Notes: generated from the letters alone by a model not told the origin. Positions 25,318 through 33,632 are shown, counted from the stretch's first letter. The stretch is 64,000 nt of DNA from Alkalinema sp. FACHB-956 (GCF_014697025.1 NZ_JACJRC010000020.1:38937-102936), one strand, 5' to 3'. Numbers and translations are program-made.

Positions 25318-26326
25318 AGAGATGTTGGGAAATAAACTTGCTTTGGGGCAAGGTTTTCCAATTTCTCGCCCAATTTACGCTGCATCCAGATACCAGTTCC
25401 ATAAACCAGCAGCGTTCAGCATTAAGCGGTCATCGAAATCAGGCACACGATTGCGATAAACATCCGCGACCGAACGATAACGCTTGATGCCTGCATGGGC
25501 ATGTTCACACTTGACTCGTTGACGACTGAACTCTCGGTTCTCCTGCTTCTGTTGTTCGCTTAATTCCTGACCCTTTGGTTTCTTGTGGGGCAAATGAACG
25601 TTATCAAACTCATTCTGTAATCCTTGAAATCCCAAATCTCCTTCTATCGCGACTTCATCAGGAATGTTGCCCACTAAGTCTTCTTCATCTAATTGTCGTT
25701 TGTCATGAATCTTCCCAGCTCTCCCCTTCGACAGCAGGATAACTCGCTTTTTTCGCGTACTGCCTGTGATGTGCTTACGGGTATGACGTTTCTTTTTGCC
25801 AGAGTAATGTTCCTTTTGTTTGTCGCGGTCTTTGGGACGCTGCACTGGACGCTCCGTCCCATCAAAGATCACTTCTCCAACCTCTGGAAAGCGTTCTAAA
25901 AATTCCTCCATACTCCGCACCTTACGCTCTGGTAGTGCCTGTTTGTGCCCTAAAGCTTGCTCCAGAACGGGCAGTAGACCATGAACCCAGTCCCAAGCAC
26001 AGGAACGGTCAAAACCAAACAACACGCTCATTAAGTCGAAGGTGGGATAGCATTTGCAGTACAACAAAATGTAAAACAACTTGTCGCAACTGCTTCGTAA
26101 GGTTGCTTTTCGTCCTCCTCCAGGGGCACGTTTACGCTCACCCTCGGGTTTCATCTGACTTTGCCAATACGCCTCACTAAAGCTGGGCAGGAGTTCCTCA
26201 AATGCTCTACGATTGAGTCCTGTCATTGCCCGCATCAAGCGGTCATCCTGAAGAATGCGTTCTAGGTTCAGCATGGGTAGAGCGGTTTGCAACTGCCAAT
26301 TATTATCCCTTATTTCCCAACAGGTC
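25318..26326. mobile_element. IS5-type insertion sequence, ~1.0 kb, complete
   Basis: Near-terminal inverted repeats TGTTGGGAAATAA at 25323-25335 and its exact complement at 26310-26322, extended by GAGA/GACC at the outer ends. The tetranucleotide TAAA sits at 25314-25317 and at 26327-26330 and may be the target duplication, though the exact outer base is ambiguous. The single transposase frame on the minus strand is intact. The insertion is directly behind the GT39 gene, whose stop codon TAA overlaps the left duplication. Confidence 0.85.
25375..26292 (-). CDS. IS5-family transposase (DDE_Tnp_4 type)
   Basis: 305 residues. The N-terminal half is helix-rich, with a helix-turn-helix-like segment at ~75-110. 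The catalytic half begins at VIFDGTERPVQRPKD (first Asp), has GDLGFQGL as the second acidic motif and ends with an ENREFSRQRVKCEHAHAGIKRY block containing the third acidic residue (E). This is the plan of HARBI1-like/IS5 DDE transposases. Uninterrupted, so potentially active. Its start ATG at 26292 lies 35 bp inside the right end of the element. Confidence 0.88.
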   Translation of the reverse strand: MQTALPMLNLERILQDDRLMRAMTGLNRRAFEELLPSFSEAYWQSQMKPEGERKRAPGGGRKATLRSSCDKLFYILLYCKCYPTFDLMSVLFGFDRSCAWDWVHGLLPVLEQALGHKQALPERKVRSMEEFLERFPEVGEVIFDGTERPVQRPKDRDKQKEHYSGKKKRHTRKHITGSTRKKRVILLSKGRAGKIHDKRQLDEEDLVGNIPDEVAIEGDLGFQGLQNEFDNVHLPHKKPKGQELSEQQKQENREFSRQRVKCEHAHAGIKRYRSVADVYRNRVPDFDDRLMLNAAGLWNWYLDAA

Positions 26327-26330
26327 TAAA

Positions 26331-27003
26331 GATTAAGAAGTCTTGGGGCCATAAAGCGCAAGGTGAAACCCTCGCCCCTCCTTCAGAGCAATATCAGATT
26401 CTGGAATCGATCGATGCTGAAGCAAGGTAAATTAATCCAAAATGGCTAACTCAAAATTAAAAACAAGAAAAGAATAAAATTTGTTCTCAAACCAGGTTCA
26501 CATCAAGCGCGCTTTGAAATCTCTGTAATCACAAAATAACCTAAATGAGTGATTGAGTTTTCTGGTGAATTCCTGATATTTTAGTCGCAGAGATGATAAA
26601 TTCCAAGTCAAACTTTCTGTCCTTGGGATTATTTTAGTGGAAAATTTAAATGGCTTGAAATTATCTAAAAGCTGCTCCGATTAAGAGAGGCAGTGACTTA
26701 ATCTAGTGATTAAAAAAGCTACTAACTGTTGAAGTAAAGGGAGAGTTTAGTCTTCTCTCTGATTTCTATCTAGGTTTTCCTGCTACAATTAGTCCCCATT
26801 TTAATCACGTTGGCAATCATGTTCAAGGGTGGAAACTCAGGCTGGTCAAGGAATTTAGTGGATTTTGATTTTAATAGAACTGAGATAAGTCTATAGGGGT
26901 ATTGAAATTATATTTTTAAGATTTTTAATTTTTTCTTGATAACTCTCATAGAGAGAAATACTTTAAACTAAAGTTCAAATTTCTAACATTCTTCTAATTT
27001 GTT
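26331..27003. other. AT-rich non-coding stretch
   Basis: 673 bp of markedly AT-rich sequence with no open frame of note, between the IS and the RTX protein. It probably contains the promoter of the latter. The composition contrasts with the GC-rich neighbourhood and suggests acquired DNA. Confidence 0.5.
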
Positions 27004-28857
27004 ATGGCATCTACTCCAGACATTCTTGATCCATTAATGTTGCTCGAAGATGGATTGTTGACTGCTCCAGATTTACTTGCTTCGGCGATCGCGCCCCTGG
27101 CAACCGGGCCTCAGCCAGTTGATTTAGTAGGTAAATCTTTTGACATTTTCCCTGGCGCTTTTCCCAACGTTGCTAATGCCGGTGGTACAGTTACTCTTAA
27201 CTATCAATTTCAAAATAGTGGAGATTTAGCTGCTGGGCCTTTTAAGGTTTCCTTCTACCTGTCTAAAAACAACAATACGATTTCGACATCCGACTATTTC
27301 TTGGATTCGGTAACCATTGTGGGTCTATCCGGAACCACGATCGGGGTTATCAATACCATTACTTTGAAGTTGCCGGGAATTAATGATGCCTTTTGGACAG
27401 GCGATGGTAACTATTACATTGGAATGGTGATTGATCCTGACAATCAAATTTCTGAGAGTAATGAAGCCAACAACGCTAGCGTTGGGCGAGAAATTGACTA
27501 CGACATCATCACAGTTAATAATACCCAGCGATCGAATTTGAAGGGTAAGTCTTTTGATGTGCGTCCCGAGCCATTGGTGGCAGGGGGCAGGTTCAACTTG
27601 AATTTCGATGTTCAGAACCTGGGGGGTGCGACAGGTCGACCTTTCGATGTGTCATTTTACCTGTCGACTGATGCTATCATCAGTGCAACAGATTTTTTCC
27701 TGGACAAAGTAACATTAAGCGCGTTGGCTGGTGGCAGTAGTACGGGGCCGTTATTCCTCACTAAAGACTTAATCCTACCGAGTGTAAACGATCCCTTCTG
27801 GATAGGGGATAGAACCTATTATGTTGGCATGATCGTCGATTCGGGTAATGTAGTCCTAGAAACCAACGAACTGGATAATAGCAATCAGGGCTTGTTGGTT
27901 GACTACGATGATGTGTTAATCCAAAACACTCAACTACCAAACTTGAAGGGTAAGTCTTTTGATGTGCGTCCTGAGCCGTTAACCGCAGGGGGCAGGTTCA
28001 ACTTTGATTTTGAAGTGCAGAACTTGGGAGGGGCAACTGGTGGGTCTTTCGAGGTGTCCTTCTACCTATCCACCAATAACATCATCAGTACCGCAGACTA
28101 CTTCCTAACGAAGACGACGCTGAGTGCACTTCCGGCCAATGGCAGCACTGGCAAGTTATTCCTAACGCAGGACCTAACATTGCCCGGTCTGAACGATCCC
28201 TTCTGGACAGGGGATGGCACCTATTACATCGGCATGATTGTCGATTCGGGTAATACTATTCTGGAAACCAATGAATCGGACAACAGTAACTTAGGATTGT
28301 TGGTTGATTACGATGATGTGGTAATCAACACAACGAGTTTACTAGGAACCCGGATCAATGATGATCTAGTCGGAACACCCGGAAATGACATCATCTCCGG
28401 TTTACGCGGGGATGACGATCTCTTTGGTAATGGCGGAAATGACACGCTGTTTGGCGATCGAGGTGATGACAATCTGTTTGGTGGCATTGGTGATGACTGG
28501 CTAGATGGTGGCGCAGGGGATGATTGGTTGTGGGGCGTCAATGTGAACGACACGAGTCCCGGCTCCGGTGAGATTGATACGCTGATTGGTGGTTTTGGTG
28601 CAGATGAGTTTTATCTAGGCAGTGAAACTAAGGTGTTTTATAGTTCTCCCGTTCTAGAGGATTACGCGAAGATTGTAGATTTTGATCCGACGGAAGATAC
28701 GATCGTGCTGAATGGTAGTGCAGCGAATTATACGTTGCAAAGAACATCGGGTTCGCTACCTACAGGATTGGGAATTTATCGGAGTAGTGAATTGATTGGA
28801 ATTATTCAGGGTGCATCAACGTTGAGTTTAACGGGTAGCTATTTTGCATACTTCTAG
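27004..28857 (+). CDS. Secreted CARDB-repeat protein with RTX calcium-binding repeats
   Basis: 617 residues without an N-terminal signal peptide. Three CARDB-type (adhesion-like Ig) domains lie at ~35-150, ~175-295 and ~305-425, each ending in ...NYYIGMVIDPDNQ or YYVGMIVDSGN-like strands and an ESNEANN/ETNELDN motif. Then at ~440-515 come five to six glycine/aspartate nonapeptides (GNDIISGLRGDDDLFGNGG pattern), i.e. RTX repeats that fold on Ca2+ outside the cell, and a C-terminal ~90-residue cap. RTX proteins are exported by type I secretion through a C-terminal signal. Domain 2 and 3 DNA is nearly identical around 27538 and 27943, so the repeats duplicated recently. Probably a surface or matrix adhesin; no secretion genes are nearby. 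Confidence 0.85.
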   Translation: MASTPDILDPLMLLEDGLLTAPDLLASAIAPLATGPQPVDLVGKSFDIFPGAFPNVANAGGTVTLNYQFQNSGDLAAGPFKVSFYLSKNNNTISTSDYFLDSVTIVGLSGTTIGVINTITLKLPGINDAFWTGDGNYYIGMVIDPDNQISESNEANNASVGREIDYDIITVNNTQRSNLKGKSFDVRPEPLVAGGRFNLNFDVQNLGGATGRPFDVSFYLSTDAIISATDFFLDKVTLSALAGGSSTGPLFLTKDLILPSVNDPFWIGDRTYYVGMIVDSGNVVLETNELDNSNQGLLVDYDDVLIQNTQLPNLKGKSFDVRPEPLTAGGRFNFDFEVQNLGGATGGSFEVSFYLSTNNIISTADYFLTKTTLSALPANGSTGKLFLTQDLTLPGLNDPFWTGDGTYYIGMIVDSGNTILETNESDNSNLGLLVDYDDVVINTTSLLGTRINDDLVGTPGNDIISGLRGDDDLFGNGGNDTLFGDRGDDNLFGGIGDDWLDGGAGDDWLWGVNVNDTSPGSGEIDTLIGGFGADEFYLGSETKVFYSSPVLEDYAKIVDFDPTEDTIVLNGSAANYTLQRTSGSLPTGLGIYRSSELIGIIQGASTLSLTGSYFAYF

Positions 28858-28949
28858 GGATGACGACGGTGGTTGATATCCCTGGCTTGTGATATCCCTG
28901 GCTGATGACTTGTTGTGAGCTTGGGATGGTTAGATTTGTTCCCGCTACG

Positions 28950-28990
28950 GTTCCCTCATGCCCTGGCCTTGGGTGTTGAGGGAACTTTTT
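28950..28990 (+). terminator. Intrinsic terminator
   Basis: GTTCCCTCA (28950-28958) pairs with TGAGGGAAC (28977-28985), followed directly by TTTTT. It fits the end of the RTX gene transcript. Confidence 0.85.
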
Positions 28991-29148
28991 ATGGGGCTGA
29001 CGATCGAGGGCCGTGCTGATGCTGGCGGAGACGAGGATTCCAGGGATGCGCAATTATAGGGAACAGGTATAGGGAACAGGAACTTTTACCCATGACGATC
29101 GTGCGTCTCAAAAACTACGGTAGAGGATAGACTTTTAATCAATACATC

Positions 29149-29751
29149 ATGACCGTCCTTATGAATCGCGATTACACTCTGATTTTGGATAAAAGTGGCA
29201 GTATGTCGAGTCCCGATCGAGGGGGCAAAACCCGTTGGGAAGTGGCGCAGGAATCCACTTTGGCGCTGGCGCGTAAGTGCGAACAATTGGATCCCGATGG
29301 CATCACGGTCTATACCTTTTCAGGGCGTTTTCGGCGCTATGACAACGTGACGGCTAAGACGGTAGAGCAAATTTTTCTGGAAAATGATCCGATCGGATCC
29401 ACAAATTTGGCGGCGGTGTTGCAGGATGCATTCAAGTATTATTTTCAGCGCAAGGCGACGGGGGACGCAAAGCCAGAAACGATTTTGGTGGTGACGGATG
29501 GGGAGCCGGACGATCGGCGGGCGGTGATTGAGGCGGTGATTGAGGCTACCCGCAAAATGGATCGGGATGAGGAGTTGGCGGTTTCGTTTATTCAGGTCGG
29601 CAATGATACAGGGGCGACGCAATTCCTGAAGGCGCTCGATGATCAGCTTCAGTCGGTGGGGGCCAAGTTTGATATTTGCGATACGCTGACGCTGGACGAG
29701 ATGGGGGATCTGAGTTTGGCGGAGGTTTTGATGAGTGCGATCGAAGATTAG
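29149..29751 (+). CDS. VWA (von Willebrand factor A) domain protein
   Basis: 200 residues, essentially one VWA domain without signal peptide. The MIDAS metal site is intact: DKSGS (D14, S16, S18), a Thr in IGSTNL and Asp in VVTDGEPDD. VWA proteins in bacteria bind metal and partner proteins; stand-alone cytosolic ones often work with AAA ATPases or in stress (TerY-like) modules. No such partner is adjacent. ATG 29149 is used; ATG 29161 (MNRDYTL) is equally plausible. The next gene starts 74 bp downstream on the same strand and could be co-transcribed. Confidence 0.88.
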   Translation: MTVLMNRDYTLILDKSGSMSSPDRGGKTRWEVAQESTLALARKCEQLDPDGITVYTFSGRFRRYDNVTAKTVEQIFLENDPIGSTNLAAVLQDAFKYYFQRKATGDAKPETILVVTDGEPDDRRAVIEAVIEATRKMDRDEELAVSFIQVGNDTGATQFLKALDDQLQSVGAKFDICDTLTLDEMGDLSLAEVLMSAIED

Positions 29752-29825
29752 ACGTTACACGGCGTAGGGGATTTCTCGTTAGGATAGGGGAGAGTGAGTA
29801 CAGTCCTGCATGTTCCGATTGCGCT

Positions 29826-30434
29826 ATGGATGACATTGATCAGCTCTTGGCCAACTTAGGATCGCCCTTGGGATCGCCTAAGTCTGCTCCCCGTCCAACG
29901 GTTCCCCCGGCTTCAGAAGGATCGAGGCCGGAAGGGGCGGCGGCGGTGAATTCGATCGAGGATTTGTTGAGTGGTTTGCACGAGACGACGAAGCGACAAG
30001 TGCGGAATCAGTTACGTCATTCGTCCCAAAATCCCTCGATCGATCGTCCCCTGGTTACGCCTGAGGCTCCATCGGTTTTTCCGGCCTCATCGTCTTCGGC
30101 TCCAGCATTGCCAGCGGAATTGTTGCAGCAAATTCAGACGCAGTATGAGGATCGCGATCGGCAATTACTAGAACAACAGCAAGCAGAACAAATCGCACAA
30201 CAGCAGCAGGAACGCGATCGGCAACGTCGGCAGCAACAATTGCGAGAGCAACGACGGGCGGAACTTGCGAAGGGGGCACAGCAATGGTTGAAAACGCTGA
30301 AGCCGAATTCTGAGGAAGGGCGTTGGTTTGATGAGTTTGCCTGTAATTATGAGTCGCGGGTGGAGGCGGCGATCGATTATTTGGAGGCGCTTCAGGAAGT
30401 GAATAGTTGGCTGAAAACCCATCCGACGAGTTAG
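29826..30434 (+). CDS. Unknown protein with Gln/Arg-rich coiled coil
   Basis: 202 residues. Acidic N-terminus MDDIDQLLANLGSPLG, then Pro/Ser-rich linker, then a motif NSIEDLLSGLHE (~41-52), a strongly charged Gln/Arg/Glu-rich coiled coil (~100-150) and a more ordered C-terminal helix block WLKTLKPNSEEGRWFDEFAC. Repeated (D)DIDQLLANL/SIEDLLSGL motifs suggest short helical binding motifs. I do not recognise a function. ATG 29826 is chosen since sequence upstream of it overlaps the VWA gene and reads as an out-of-frame shadow. Confidence 0.65.
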   Translation: MDDIDQLLANLGSPLGSPKSAPRPTVPPASEGSRPEGAAAVNSIEDLLSGLHETTKRQVRNQLRHSSQNPSIDRPLVTPEAPSVFPASSSSAPALPAELLQQIQTQYEDRDRQLLEQQQAEQIAQQQQERDRQRRQQQLREQRRAELAKGAQQWLKTLKPNSEEGRWFDEFACNYESRVEAAIDYLEALQEVNSWLKTHPTS

Positions 30435-30483
30435 GGATTTGGGCATTTAGGGCTTTGAGTATCCGTTGAACCTGCATAATACG

Positions 30484-30669
30484 ACGTGAGTTCGACAAGC
30501 CAAATTGTCCCTCACACATTTCCTGTGCTGGGACGGAGAATTCACTTTCGGGGGGTGTCGGGGGAGTAGAGTCCCCTGACATTGCAGGGGGGTGGGGAGA
30601 AGTTCCCCGATCTTCGCTGCGCAGCAGCCCCGACGATCGAACCGCACCACAAATTTATCGAACTCACGT
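30484..30669. mobile_element. MITE-like element, copy A, with target duplication
   Basis: 186 bp. The left end ACGTGAGTTCGA (30484-30495) and right end TCGAACTCACGT (30658-30669) are perfect inverted repeats. TAATACG stands directly outside both ends (30477-30483 and 30670-30676), a 7-bp target duplication. Inside is a hairpin GTCGGGG/CCCCGAC (30557-30563 / 30628-30634) and a small GCTGCGCAGC palindrome. No coding capacity. A related copy is at 45031-45142, and both lie just upstream of the same kind of promoter. Confidence 0.8.
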
Positions 30670-30738
30670 TAATACGATGTCGGCCTCCATACTATATAGG
30701 TAAAAAATGATACTGGGATTGAGGTTTGTAAATACGGA

Positions 30739-30767
30739 TTGACAGCGCCTCTTTTTATCCGTAAGGT
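30739..30767 (+). promoter_or_regulatory. Promoter of structured-leader gene, copy A
   Basis: TTGACA (30739-30744), 17-bp spacer, TAAGGT (30762-30767). The same TTGACAGCGCC-17-TANNNT-TTTTTCATAGC layout with identical spacing is found at 45255-45283, so the element is conserved between copies. It predicts a start near 30775 and a leader of ~255 nt. Confidence 0.7.
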
Positions 30768-30838
30768 TGTTTTTCATAGCGATCGCCATGGACATCCTTC
30801 TTTCAACGGGTCGGCATGAAGCATGGGGTCGCTGGGAT

Positions 30839-30995
30839 CCAAAAATTTAGGGCACTACCCTTTGTTGCTGGTAACAACTCTGGGTAGCTATTCCCCCTCG
30901 CTGAGTCAGCAGCAAGGAGGCTTGTTGAGAATTTTAACATTCGATCGAGCCACTCTTGTTTGTGATGTCAAACGGGGTGGCTCTAAATTTTTGGG
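30839..30995 (+). promoter_or_regulatory. Structured 5' leader RNA, copy A
   Basis: Four helices: P1 closing stem 30839-30849 with 30984-30994 (11 bp, perfect); P2 30855-30860 with 30882-30887 plus an apical GTTG/CAAC; P3 30896-30903 with 30910-30917; P4 30949-30953 with 30977-30981, extended by GTTTG/CAAAC. An unpaired conserved stretch TAACATTCGATCG (30935-30947) precedes P4. The 3' side of P1 ends ~20 nt before the ribosome site AGGAGA. Copy B (45342-45495) folds the same way with compensatory changes. Confidence 0.75.
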
Positions 30996-31029
30996 CTTCT
31001 TACCAACGCTCAACAGGAGAAGCTCAATT

Positions 31030-31248
31030 ATGGCGAAAGGTTCTAGCGATCGGAGCGATCGCACAGTTCAACCTGAGAAACAACGCTTACAGATCCACTT
31101 AATCGGTCACAAGGAATTCGTGCAGGATACGATTAATCAATTCCATGCCCATCGGATTGCAGACAGGATTCACTGGAGTCAACCGATGAAGATTGTGCAT
31201 TCGGACGGGCAATACATCAGCATCCTCAGTCGCGAGCGGCTGCGTTAA
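31030..31248 (+). CDS. Small protein of unknown function, copy A of leader-associated pair
   Basis: 72 residues, soluble, no Cys, no membrane segment. It is a clear paralogue of the 45530-45742 product: both have an HLIGHKEFVQDTINQFHAHR or YLLGTREDVQSTINQLQVLR type block, then (I/F)-x-x-RI-x-WS-x-P, and an ending D(G/W)QY(I/V)S(I/V)-x-x-R-(E/D)R. A beta-alpha-beta start (LQIHLIG, then an amphipathic helix) is likely. ATG 31030 has AGGAGA at 31015-31020. The upstream frame to 30823 is open but consists of leader RNA, so I exclude it. I recognise the family as cyanobacterial small hypothetical proteins only in a vague way; no function assigned. Confidence 0.8.
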   Translation: MAKGSSDRSDRTVQPEKQRLQIHLIGHKEFVQDTINQFHAHRIADRIHWSQPMKIVHSDGQYISILSRERLR

Positions 31249-31644
31249 CGGCTGAAGTTTAGGGTTCCCACGGGTTGTGTTAGTTATTTTGCAGTCTGTG
31301 GGTGTCTAACTCAAACGAGGTATTTGATTCCTAGAGGATCGATCTAAATCGGTCTAATTGAGATTTTTGGATATTAGGCGGCAAAGGAAGCTGAGGAGAG
31401 TGGAAGAAATAGTGAAACCTCTAGCATTTTGATTTAGCAAGGGGTAATATCCGGAAAGTTTAGTCATCCTAATGTCCCATTTTTTCAACTAGATAGAACT
31501 TTTCTATCCATTTGGGGTCTATCGGGGTATTAGGCAGAAAAAATCGATCTAATAATTATAGTTAGGCATCAGTTCACTCATTGCATCATAACTGCGGCGT
31601 GTTTTATACTTTTTAAATAAATTAATTTTATTTGAGGCAAAAGT
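31249..31644. other. 396-bp gap, nothing recognised
   Basis: AT-rich toward its right end (31540-31630), which probably contains the promoter for the next small gene. No repeats or open frames of note. Confidence 0.4.
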
Positions 31645-31869
31645 ATGTACCGTTTAAGTCCGGTGTTATTTTGGTTGATTGTTCTTGTCCTATTTCTACT
31701 AGCTTCTATTTTTTCAGCTGCACGTTTTGACATTGAAGCAATTGCCGTGAAGCAAAACGGTCATATTTTAATAGTAAAGAGCATATATTGGGGAGATCGA
31801 GTGGAAGAATGCACCGAGGATAAGCTGACACTTGTTTGTCAGCCTTACCACATCAACTTTCAGGAATAA
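31645..31869 (+). CDS. Small membrane-anchored protein, first of a tandem pair
   Basis: 74 residues: an N-terminal hydrophobic helix (~8-27), then a ~45-residue outer domain with two Cys. The segment FDIEAIAVKQNGHILIVKSIYWGD is related to TDLEAIATTPDGRILLLKEIEQED in the next gene, so the two arose by tandem duplication. AT-rich with codon use unlike the housekeeping genes. Unknown function. Confidence 0.65.
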   Translation: MYRLSPVLFWLIVLVLFLLASIFSAARFDIEAIAVKQNGHILIVKSIYWGDRVEECTEDKLTLVCQPYHINFQE

Positions 31870-31902
31870 GACAAGTATTCTAATTATGAAGATAGGAAAA
31901 TT

Positions 31903-32154
31903 ATGATCATCAGCTATCACTACTTAAGATATTTAGTCATTACTGTCTTGCTGCTATTCTCTACTATTGTTTTGACTGGATGTACTGATCTTACTGATCT
32001 TGAAGCAATAGCAACCACACCAGATGGGCGTATTTTGCTGTTGAAAGAAATAGAGCAAGAAGATGATTCACCTCGTGAGCAACATCTTTACTTTTGTAGT
32101 GATTTAAAGGGTAAGATCCCTCAATTAAGTTGTAGTTCAAATTTGAAGCTCTAA
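31903..32154 (+). CDS. Small lipoprotein, second of a tandem pair
   Basis: 83 residues with a signal peptide ending in the lipobox LTGC (Cys ~26), so probably lipid-anchored at the membrane surface. The mature part has the DLEAIATTPDGRILLLKEI segment shared with the preceding gene and two further Cys. ATG 31903 has AAGATAGGAAAATT just upstream. It starts 33 bp after the first gene. Unknown function. Confidence 0.68.
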   Translation: MIISYHYLRYLVITVLLLFSTIVLTGCTDLTDLEAIATTPDGRILLLKEIEQEDDSPREQHLYFCSDLKGKIPQLSCSSNLKL

Positions 32155-32460
32155 CTATTATCTACCGTATACTGGCTATTATCTACCGTATACTGGTGTG
32201 ACAATACATCGATTCTAGCTTAGAGCGACTGCATTGGTAGTTGACCTATCCCCATGCCTAACAAGACCCTGAGGGAGACGGTGCCAATAGCCAATGCTGA
32301 GCAACTTATCTTAATTGTCCTCTGTGGATTATTTGAGCAGCATGAATCTATCTAACGTCAGTTCAGGTTCAGCAGCAGGCTGTAAGGCCCAGTCAATCTG
32401 GAGAGCAGGTTTTTTGAGGCTGGTGGGAATAGGCGATCGACCCACAAATCACTTTAACCA
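32155..32460. other. Gap with no recognised gene
   Basis: Starts with a 24-bp direct duplication of CTATTATCTACCGTATACTG (about 32154-32197). The rest shows no convincing open frame; it may be decayed mobile DNA judging from the remnant next to it. Confidence 0.45.
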
Positions 32461-32634
32461 AACAATTGACGGGGCTGCGATATGATTTCGCTGAGCCCCA
32501 AGCTGCGAGCTCGCTGACGGCAACCCAGCCCATGGCTCAGCAGTTGATTGCGCCACTGGGGTGCAAAGCTTTGGCAAAAGTCATCGACGGAGCAAACCCA
32601 TTCTTCTAAACTCAACAGCAGTAAAGAAGGTTCA
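32461..32634 (-). pseudogene. Transposase N-terminal remnant
   Basis: Read on the minus strand this encodes SLEEWVCSVDDFCQSFAPQW, then a basic stretch and LGLSEI, before a stop. This matches the start of cyanobacterial IS982/IS4-like transposases (CDVDDFCQxFxPxW...LSLSEIMT type). The catalytic domain is absent. The call rests on motif memory only. Confidence 0.45.
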
Positions 32635-32713
32635 GTGTCTGGAATGACTGGAAGCCTGGAATCGCTATAATCAAATCGCTATAATCAAGCTGAACTCAGC
32701 TCAATGCGGCCCC

Positions 32714-33577
32714 ATGTTGCGCGATCGCTACATCAATCTGCTCACCGACTTTGGCTTCAAGCGCCTGTTTGGGACTGAACCAAACAAAGACCTATTGATT
32801 GATTTTCTCAACACAATCTTGCCACCAGAGCATCATGTGCGCGACCTGACCTACCGTAACAACGAAAACATCGGTAACACAACCCTTGACCGCAAAGCGA
32901 TCTTCGACATTTACTGCGAAAGCGACAGTGGCGAAAAGTTCATTGTTGAAATCCAAAAAGCCAAGCAGAATTACTTCAAAGACCGTAGTGTTTACTACGC
33001 CACCTTTCCGATTCAAGAACAGGCGACCCGTGGTGATTGGAACTACCAACTGACAGCGGTCTACACAGTCGGTATTTTAGACTTCATCTTTGACGACCAC
33101 AAAGATGACCCGACGATCATGCATGTTGTCGAACTGAAAAACCAACAGGGAGAAGTATTTTACGACAAACTGAAATTTATCTATCTGGAGCTACCGAAAT
33201 TCACAAAGCAGATCGAGCAACTCAACAATCATTTTGAGAAATGGCTCTTTTTGCTGAAGCATCTTTATGAGTTGGACACCCCCCCCGCAGCCTTACAAGA
33301 AGGGGTATTCCGGCGATTGTTTGAGGTGGCGGAGATTGCGCAGTTTTCGCCGATCGAGCGCGAGACCTACGAGAACAGTTTGAAATACTACCGCGACTTG
33401 AAGAATGTGGTGGATACGTCCAGAGAGGAAGGGCGCGAAGAAGGGCGCGAAGAAGGCCGTCGAGAAATCGTGGCTAATATGTTGCGAGCAAACGTCTCAG
33501 TCGAGTCCATCAGTCAGATGACCGGACTGTCGATCGCGACCATTCAGTCAATTCAAGCCGCATTAGATCAGCGCTAG
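32714..33577 (+). CDS. Rpn family PD-(D/E)XK nuclease
   Basis: 287 residues. Begins LTDFGFKRLFGTEPNKDLLIDFLN, the standard opening of the Rpn/'PD-(D/E)XK nuclease family transposase' group. Catalytic residues D65 (IFDIYC) and E79-x-Q81 (VEIQKAK) are in place. The C-terminus has charged EEGREEGREEGRREIV repeats followed by a helix-turn-helix-like region (VESISQMTGLSIATIQSI). Rpn proteins promote RecA-independent recombination and cut DNA in E. coli; some act in defence. Many cyanobacterial genomes have dozens of copies. The frame is intact; the ATG at 32714 follows transposase debris. Confidence 0.9.
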   Translation: MLRDRYINLLTDFGFKRLFGTEPNKDLLIDFLNTILPPEHHVRDLTYRNNENIGNTTLDRKAIFDIYCESDSGEKFIVEIQKAKQNYFKDRSVYYATFPIQEQATRGDWNYQLTAVYTVGILDFIFDDHKDDPTIMHVVELKNQQGEVFYDKLKFIYLELPKFTKQIEQLNNHFEKWLFLLKHLYELDTPPAALQEGVFRRLFEVAEIAQFSPIERETYENSLKYYRDLKNVVDTSREEGREEGREEGRREIVANMLRANVSVESISQMTGLSIATIQSIQAALDQR

Positions 33578-33632
33578 CCACAGTCCACCGCTGATCACCC
33601 AATAGCGCCACCACCCGCTCTGAGTGACCGGC

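Noticed and set aside
30839..30995. Leader as a cobalamin or TPP riboswitch
   Set aside because: Only short coincidental strings (GCCACTC, CTGAG) match; the ordered conserved blocks of these classes are missing.
30823..31029. N-terminal extension of the copy A small protein (to a start at 30823)
   Set aside because: The stretch is the structured leader RNA; copy B has no corresponding frame, and AGGAGA points to ATG 31030.
30484..31248. Retron-like element (inverted repeats plus structured RNA)
   Set aside because: No reverse transcriptase gene or fragment is near either copy.
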